Positions 60,837 through 64,000 of a stretch of DNA of 64,000 nucleotides are shown piece after piece; within the stretch, counting starts at the first letter, position 1; each line of letters begins with the position of its first letter. Both the position numbers and the translations under genes were made by a program. Location: the NCBI GenBank assembly GCA_049692255.1, contig JBAVOR010000022.1, positions 1 through 64,000 on the forward strand, read 5' to 3'. Under the pieces are notes generated by a model. That model searched no databases and was not told the origin of the DNA. It was given only the letters and a program-made list of their open reading frames with translations. The DNA comes from JBAVOR01 sp049692255 (GTDB lineage Bacteria > Babelota > Babeliae > Babelales > JACPOV01).

Positions 60837-61415
60837 TTATACTATCATTGTACGGAAAAATAGCACCGGCAGTAGTAGAGACAATAAGCCTACATACATT
60901 AATGAGCACGATGTTCCCAAATTTATAATAGGGATATGAAATGGCCAAAATAAAGCCTTTATGCAGAATAACACTATTTTACCTCCATAAGAATGGGGTT
61001 TATTCGATAATTTTTTTATATCTTGTTTACTGGGAACCGCATTAAACCCACATGATACCCCTATCCAACACAGGATAAATTTTAAGTAATCAAAAGTAGT
61101 GCCTTGCAAACTAAATTTTGTACCTAAAATAAAAATTATCCCTATTGGTAGCGTTAAAAGCATGCACAAAATAGAATTGAGAATAAAAGGTACCATGCTA
61201 ATCAAACAAGCAACGCCAAAATTATTCGTATCTTCATGAAAAACATCTCCTGTAGCTCTGCTGAACACGCTAAAATAATTGATTCTATATACAGGGACGT
61301 TCAGTATGTCGCACATAAAACGCTGGGCTATTGCATGCATAATGACGCCGGGAAATGTAAGAATAGTGAATAACATCATAATAAGTGATGTACCCGTAGT
61401 AATAATAAAAATCAT
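60837..61415 (-). CDS. Metalloprotease-like membrane protein with degenerate zinc motif
   Basis: A 192-residue protein with four or five membrane segments. The second starts TFPGVIMHAIAQRFMCDILNV (residues 20-40, given as FPGVIMHAIAQ and RFMCDILNV). That matches a family of small membrane metalloprotease-like proteins in which this spot reads PGxxxHExxH followed by a Cys/Leu-rich stretch. Here it is HAIAQ: one His kept, but the catalytic Glu and the second His lost. Other blocks of that family remain, such as LISMVPFILNSILCMLL and AVPSKQDIKKLS. Active-site loss suggests a structural or regulatory role. It overlaps the next gene upstream by four bases (ATGA) and has AGAGG eight bases before the ATG. 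Confidence 0.6.
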   Translation of the reverse strand: MIFIITTGTSLIMMLFTILTFPGVIMHAIAQRFMCDILNVPVYRINYFSVFSRATGDVFHEDTNNFGVACLISMVPFILNSILCMLLTLPIGIIFILGTKFSLQGTTFDYLKFILCWIGVSCGFNAVPSKQDIKKLSNKPHSYGGKIVLFCIKALFWPFHIPIINLGTSCSLMYVGLLSLLLPVLFFRTMIV

Positions 61416-61843
61416 GCCTTTACCTCTGTGGTGAAAATAGAACGGAATTCATTTTTTTGTTCATCAGTTGGTAAATACATAGCGAGATCTTCAATCTCAG
61501 GATCGGTAAGTCCCCTGTCTGTTTGCAAAAATGATAAACCATTATTGTAAAAATTAGGGGTATCTTTCGCAAGAGCAAAACAACCTTGAATAACTCTTTT
61601 TCGTGCATGATCATAAGAACGATGCTGCACCAACAAGCTATTGTACAGATATATGGCTTCCGAATATTGCTTGTGGATAAAATAGCGTTCTGCTTGGTTC
61701 ATTTTGCTTTTGAGCTCGCGATGATCTTTAAATTCTATAAAGAAAAAGAAAGATATTACATATAAGGAAAGGCATGCGATACCTAAACCAAAGAGCTTTA
61801 TATGTAGAGGATATGTGTGTTTTGGTAAAAAATTTTCGTGCAT
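61412..61843 (-). CDS. Single-pass membrane protein with TPR-like helices, 143 aa
   Basis: The 143-residue protein has a short cytosolic N-terminus, one membrane helix (LFGLGIACLSLYVISFFFFI, about residues 17-36) and a helical outer part with TPR character: KMNQAERYFIHKQYSEAIYLY and then SYDHARKRVIQGCFALA. This suits a protein-binding module facing the periplasm, or the cytosol if inverted. No specific family can be named. It overlaps the metalloprotease-like gene by four bases, so the two are co-translated and may work together at the membrane. The ribosome-binding site is poor. Confidence 0.6.
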   Translation of the reverse strand: MHENFLPKHTYPLHIKLFGLGIACLSLYVISFFFFIEFKDHRELKSKMNQAERYFIHKQYSEAIYLYNSLLVQHRSYDHARKRVIQGCFALAKDTPNFYNNGLSFLQTDRGLTDPEIEDLAMYLPTDEQKNEFRSIFTTEVKA

Positions 61844-61882
61844 ATTTAATTTCTTTTATTTTTATCCAAATAATGAGCTTTT

Positions 61883-62119
61883 CTAAGTATTATCTCTTAT
61901 CGAACTAAATGTTGATTCCAATAAATAACCTTTATAATAATTATGAAAACTGTTTTTTAAGCAGCTAAAATGGCAAAAAAAATCTTGAGTCGGTTTATAT
62001 TCTATATCCTTATCGTAATTTGCCATAATATTAATATTGCAAGGGTCGATATCTGTATTTTCAATCTTTTTGTTACAAAAACAACAAGTAAATTTTAATT
62101 CATTAATCATAATTTCCAT
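61883..62119 (-). CDS. Small Cys-rich protein, possible zinc-binding immunity protein
   Basis: A protein of about 78 residues (start codon uncertain: ATG 62119, ATG 62110 or an upstream GTG at 62137). The features are CCFCNKKIENTD near the N-terminus and DPCNINI, then FFCHFSCLKNSF. The CxxC...CHxxC arrangement would bind one zinc ion. Similar short zinc-ribbon proteins occur among immunity genes of polymorphic toxin loci, and this gene lies in such a series, but no family is certain. The region is more AT-rich than the rest of the window. Confidence 0.5.
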   Translation of the reverse strand: MEIMINELKFTCCFCNKKIENTDIDPCNINIMANYDKDIEYKPTQDFFCHFSCLKNSFHNYYKGYLLESTFSSIRDNT

Positions 62120-62175
62120 CCATTGTAATTTATGCACGTATGCAGAAACACTGTTAAATCATAGAAAGTAGGATT

Positions 62176-62493
62176 TTATTCTGTTTTTAGTACTTCTTCA
62201 ACAATTTTAACCGCCTTTTGTAAATAACGTGTAACCATTTCAAGACTTTTAACCTTTTTTTTAAATATGGGATTAAGCCAATCATAATCTTTGATAACTC
62301 GTATCATAAATGAACCCTGCACGCTAAATTCAGGGTACCATCCAACATCAATAAGGTATTTGCCGTTGCAGTAAGAGATTTGTAATAGATCTTCTGTTAA
62401 TGAAAATAACTGTTCTTGTAAAGGAAGGTCCGGATCGATATTAAATTCATTATATGTTATTACGCCTCCTGATAGATCTAATTTTTCAATCAT
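62176..62493 (-). CDS. Small hypothetical protein, possible immunity protein, 105 aa
   Basis: Not firmly recognised. The sequence has DLLQISYCNGKYLIDVGWYP, then FMIRVIKDYDWLNP, and a C-terminal helix (YLQKAVKIVEEVLKTE). Short acidic alpha/beta proteins with a strand-rich centre such as YLIDVGWYPE are typical of immunity proteins of polymorphic toxin systems. It is one of four small genes in a row after the toxin-like fragment at 63618. There is no signal peptide, so it would act in the cytosol, as expected for an immunity protein against an incoming or self-made effector. The ribosome-binding site is poor. Confidence 0.5.
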   Translation of the reverse strand: MIEKLDLSGGVITYNEFNIDPDLPLQEQLFSLTEDLLQISYCNGKYLIDVGWYPEFSVQGSFMIRVIKDYDWLNPIFKKKVKSLEMVTRYLQKAVKIVEEVLKTE

Positions 62494-62506
62494 ATGATTA
62501 TAGCGA

Positions 62507-63013
62507 TCATTTCATTATGTAGGGAGATTGATACTCTTCTACAAATAATCCAAGCTGTTTTATTTGCTGTAATGTTGAATCGCATGCTAATGAGGCGCCA
62601 ATATACATGTAATAATCATAACCAAAATGAACATACATATGCGCAGATTCAAGGCGACACCACATTGCTTCTCTTAAAATTAATCTTATTATTATTAAAA
62701 GTTGCTCTTTGTTTATTATTTGCTCATTTTTAATAGGAACTTGATGTGGGGATATTTCTGAAAATATCTTTTTAAAATTGGTATTATTTTTTTCCAAATC
62801 AGTAATTCTTAAGTCGTCGGTATGCACACAATCCATGAATAGAAGAATTGCGGTGATGTATGCTTCTTCAATAGTTAAATACTCGTTTACACAGAATTTT
62901 TTCTTATCAAATATTTTTCCTATATCACTATACGATGTCCATTCATCTTTAAGATATACATCATGTATATTACGATATTGTGGGTTATATTTCGTAATTC
63001 GCCAACAAAACAT
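62507..63013 (-). CDS. Hypothetical protein, possible immunity protein, 168 aa
   Basis: The ATG at 63013 gives a 168-residue cytosolic protein starting FCWRITKYNPQYRN, then YLKDEWTSYSDIGKIFD and YLTIEEAYITAILLFMD. From memory, this YLKDEWTSYSDIG type of N-terminus recurs in short proteins found beside toxin genes in varied bacteria, which suggests an immunity family. I cannot name a Pfam entry with confidence. It has no signal peptide or membrane segment and is rich in acidic and aromatic residues. TTG 63025 and GTG 63022 are alternative starts; none has a good ribosome-binding site. It lies 24 bases downstream of the next gene. Confidence 0.5.
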   Translation of the reverse strand: MFCWRITKYNPQYRNIHDVYLKDEWTSYSDIGKIFDKKKFCVNEYLTIEEAYITAILLFMDCVHTDDLRITDLEKNNTNFKKIFSEISPHQVPIKNEQIINKEQLLIIIRLILREAMWCRLESAHMYVHFGYDYYMYIGASLACDSTLQQIKQLGLFVEEYQSPYIMK

Positions 63014-63037
63014 ATCAATCACCAATCCGAATCTTTT

Positions 63038-63643
63038 TTAGACACCGTCGTTGTTATCAATAGGATAATATATCAATGATACTGGCCATAAAAAGTTCTT
63101 TTTTTCTATCTCTCCTTTTTCCGTAGCGATATAGTGCAAAATGTTACCACATAATTCTTTATCATATTCTTTTATATCTTCAACTGGCTTTGCATCCTCG
63201 GGTACTTCTGCAAAGCTAGAAAATGGTTTCATATCTTCCGGATATCCAAAATCAGCATAAACATCATCAAATGCCTGTAGTAAATTTTCACATTCGTTCA
63301 CATACACTTCAGCAATATTTTGCAAAATACAATAACGCCATTTACGCTTTTCAATATTCCATTGCGGAGAATCTTTAATTATGAGGCATCCAAAATGCCT
63401 TAAAACTGTGATCAATTTATCATCAACCACATAATCATCTGCGTACGTTCGTGCTGCCAATTCAGCAACATACATATCAGTTAATTCAGGATTTTGAATT
63501 AGATATTCCGTTGCATATTGTTCAACGTCGTGATTAGTTACAAGCCCAAGCATGCGTCCGACATACAATGTCATCCATGTATATTCGATGCCATACTTTT
63601 TAAAAATAATTAATGGGTTATTTAAGAGTCTTAACATGGACAT
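63038..63643 (-). CDS. Likely immunity protein of the toxin at 63618 (DUF2247-like), 201 aa
   Basis: A 201-residue soluble protein that begins inside the 3' end of the toxin-like gene (26-base overlap). The ATG at 63643 has AGGA seven bases upstream. Features: an N-terminal helix (LRLLNNPLIIFKKYGIEYTW), GRMLGLVTNHDVEQYATEYL, and an alpha-helical middle. The start is similar in style to DUF2247 proteins, which are often found by contact-dependent or Rhs-type toxins, but I am not sure of this. The overlap with the toxin-like reading frame is the strongest hint, since an immunity gene usually follows its toxin immediately. Confidence 0.55.
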   Translation of the reverse strand: MSMLRLLNNPLIIFKKYGIEYTWMTLYVGRMLGLVTNHDVEQYATEYLIQNPELTDMYVAELAARTYADDYVVDDKLITVLRHFGCLIIKDSPQWNIEKRKWRYCILQNIAEVYVNECENLLQAFDDVYADFGYPEDMKPFSSFAEVPEDAKPVEDIKEYDKELCGNILHYIATEKGEIEKKNFLWPVSLIYYPIDNNDGV

Positions 63644-64000
63644 TTGCTTTTCCTGTGATTGTACCATTTTCGATAAATAATCTATGCGTAATACCTTTTT
63701 CAGGCCTATAGTCTACTATCCATTCGAAAATTCCTGGTTTATCATTCAACGAACCTTCGATTTGATAGAGTTCTTTTAAAACTCCTTTTTCAATAGTATC
63801 TCTATCGAACTTTGTGAACTTTTTTGCAAAACGTGCATAATTATCTATTATATCATCAAAAGCATGATACTTATCAATTTTTAACGCACTACCGGTTCGA
63901 GGTAAGGATAATACTGGATGATCCAGTTCCATTTGGACTAATGGTCCAGATGGATTGTGAGATAATTCTTTGACTACTTTTTCGAGAGAAGACATGTGAG
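63618..64000 (-). CDS. Polymorphic toxin C-terminal domain, partial at window edge
   Basis: The frame is open to base 64000 and ends at 63618. A possible ATG exists at 63995, but upstream codons remain in frame, so this is probably the 3' end of a larger gene. The visible 126 residues contain LDHPVLSLPRTGSAL, KYHAFDDIIDNYARFA, LYQIEGSLNDKPGIFEWIVD and ITHRLFIENGTITG. To my memory this order (HAFxDIIDNYA, LYQxEGSLNGxxGxFEWI, THRxFIxxGxxTG) is seen at the very ends of Rhs and other polymorphic toxins as a C-terminal effector domain. The activity of that domain is not known to me. The likely immunity gene overlaps its 3' end. Confidence 0.6.
   Translation of the reverse strand, partial: HMSSLEKVVKELSHNPSGPLVQMELDHPVLSLPRTGSALKIDKYHAFDDIIDNYARFAKKFTKFDRDTIEKGVLKELYQIEGSLNDKPGIFEWIVDYRPEKGITHRLFIENGTITGKANVHVKTLK

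Noticed and set aside
61670..61678. Single DnaA-box-like TGTGGATAA in the gene at 61412
   Set aside because: A lone match inside a coding region is expected by chance and has no neighbours, unlike the arrays at 36507-36767.
1..64000. tRNA, rRNA, tmRNA, CRISPR array, insertion sequence
   Set aside because: I read the intergenic spaces for T-loop-like GTTC motifs, regularly spaced direct repeats, transposase signatures and the tmRNA ends, and saw none. A covariance-model search would be needed to exclude diverged RNAs.

Overview
The window is a gene-dense bacterial chromosome segment of moderate, somewhat AT-rich composition. Housekeeping genes are single-copy: rpsA (partial), rng, tyrS, alr, smpB, tsaD, nusA, infB, nfo, aspS, dps and a divergent eno. 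Many proteins carry a Sec signal peptide but have no clear function. A type II secretion-like operon with several secretins, secreted family-1 glycosidases and a secreted clostripain-type protease add to the picture. This suggests a diderm bacterium with a small genome and a host-associated life, and it reminds me most of Dependentiae (TM6/Babeliae). That assignment is inference, because no 16S gene is present. I saw no tRNA, rRNA, CRISPR array or insertion sequence.

Layout. 1-5 kb: the end of rpsA, then a coupled operon of an exported HAD-like protein and two exported GH1 glycosidases. 5-9 kb: unknown secreted proteins, a YafQ-type toxin-antitoxin pair ending in a terminator that recurs almost unchanged 660 bases away, and an OmpA/Pal lipoprotein. 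9-10.7 kb: RNase G. 10.7-19.4 kb: a minus-strand sugar operon (wecB, wecC, a two-domain dehydrogenase, a Dpm1-like transferase, manC, gmd, fcl) for UDP-ManNAcA, GDP-mannose, polyprenyl-P-mannose and GDP-fucose. The last two enzymes begin with apparent signal peptides. 19.5-27.4 kb: a HIT protein, secreted unknowns, a FAD oxidoreductase with a 59-residue membrane protein, and a TMTC-like TPR membrane glycosyltransferase. 27.5-36.4 kb: a site-2-protease homologue without its active site, tyrS, alr, smpB, tsaD, a short ComEC-like protein and the C11 protease. 36.5-36.83 kb: a strong candidate replication origin with two opposed DnaA-box arrays and an AT-rich tract. 36.9-48.3 kb: nusA-infB, a WecA-type transferase, nfo, an outer-membrane barrel candidate, aspS, dps, eno. 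48.4-59 kb: one operon encoding a GspC-like protein, three secretins, a fused PilM/PilN (GspL-like) protein and a PilO/GspM-like protein. 59-64 kb: a MoxR ATPase, membrane proteins including a second metalloprotease-like protein with a lost zinc motif, then a compact, AT-rich cassette. That cassette resembles the C-terminal end of a polymorphic toxin followed by several immunity-type genes.

How they fit together. The sugar operon, the WecA-like transferase and the TMTC-like enzyme could supply surface glycan and protein O-mannosylation. The secretin operon and the many signal peptides point to heavy export to the envelope or host. The right edge looks like an effector-immunity locus whose main toxin gene lies beyond the window.
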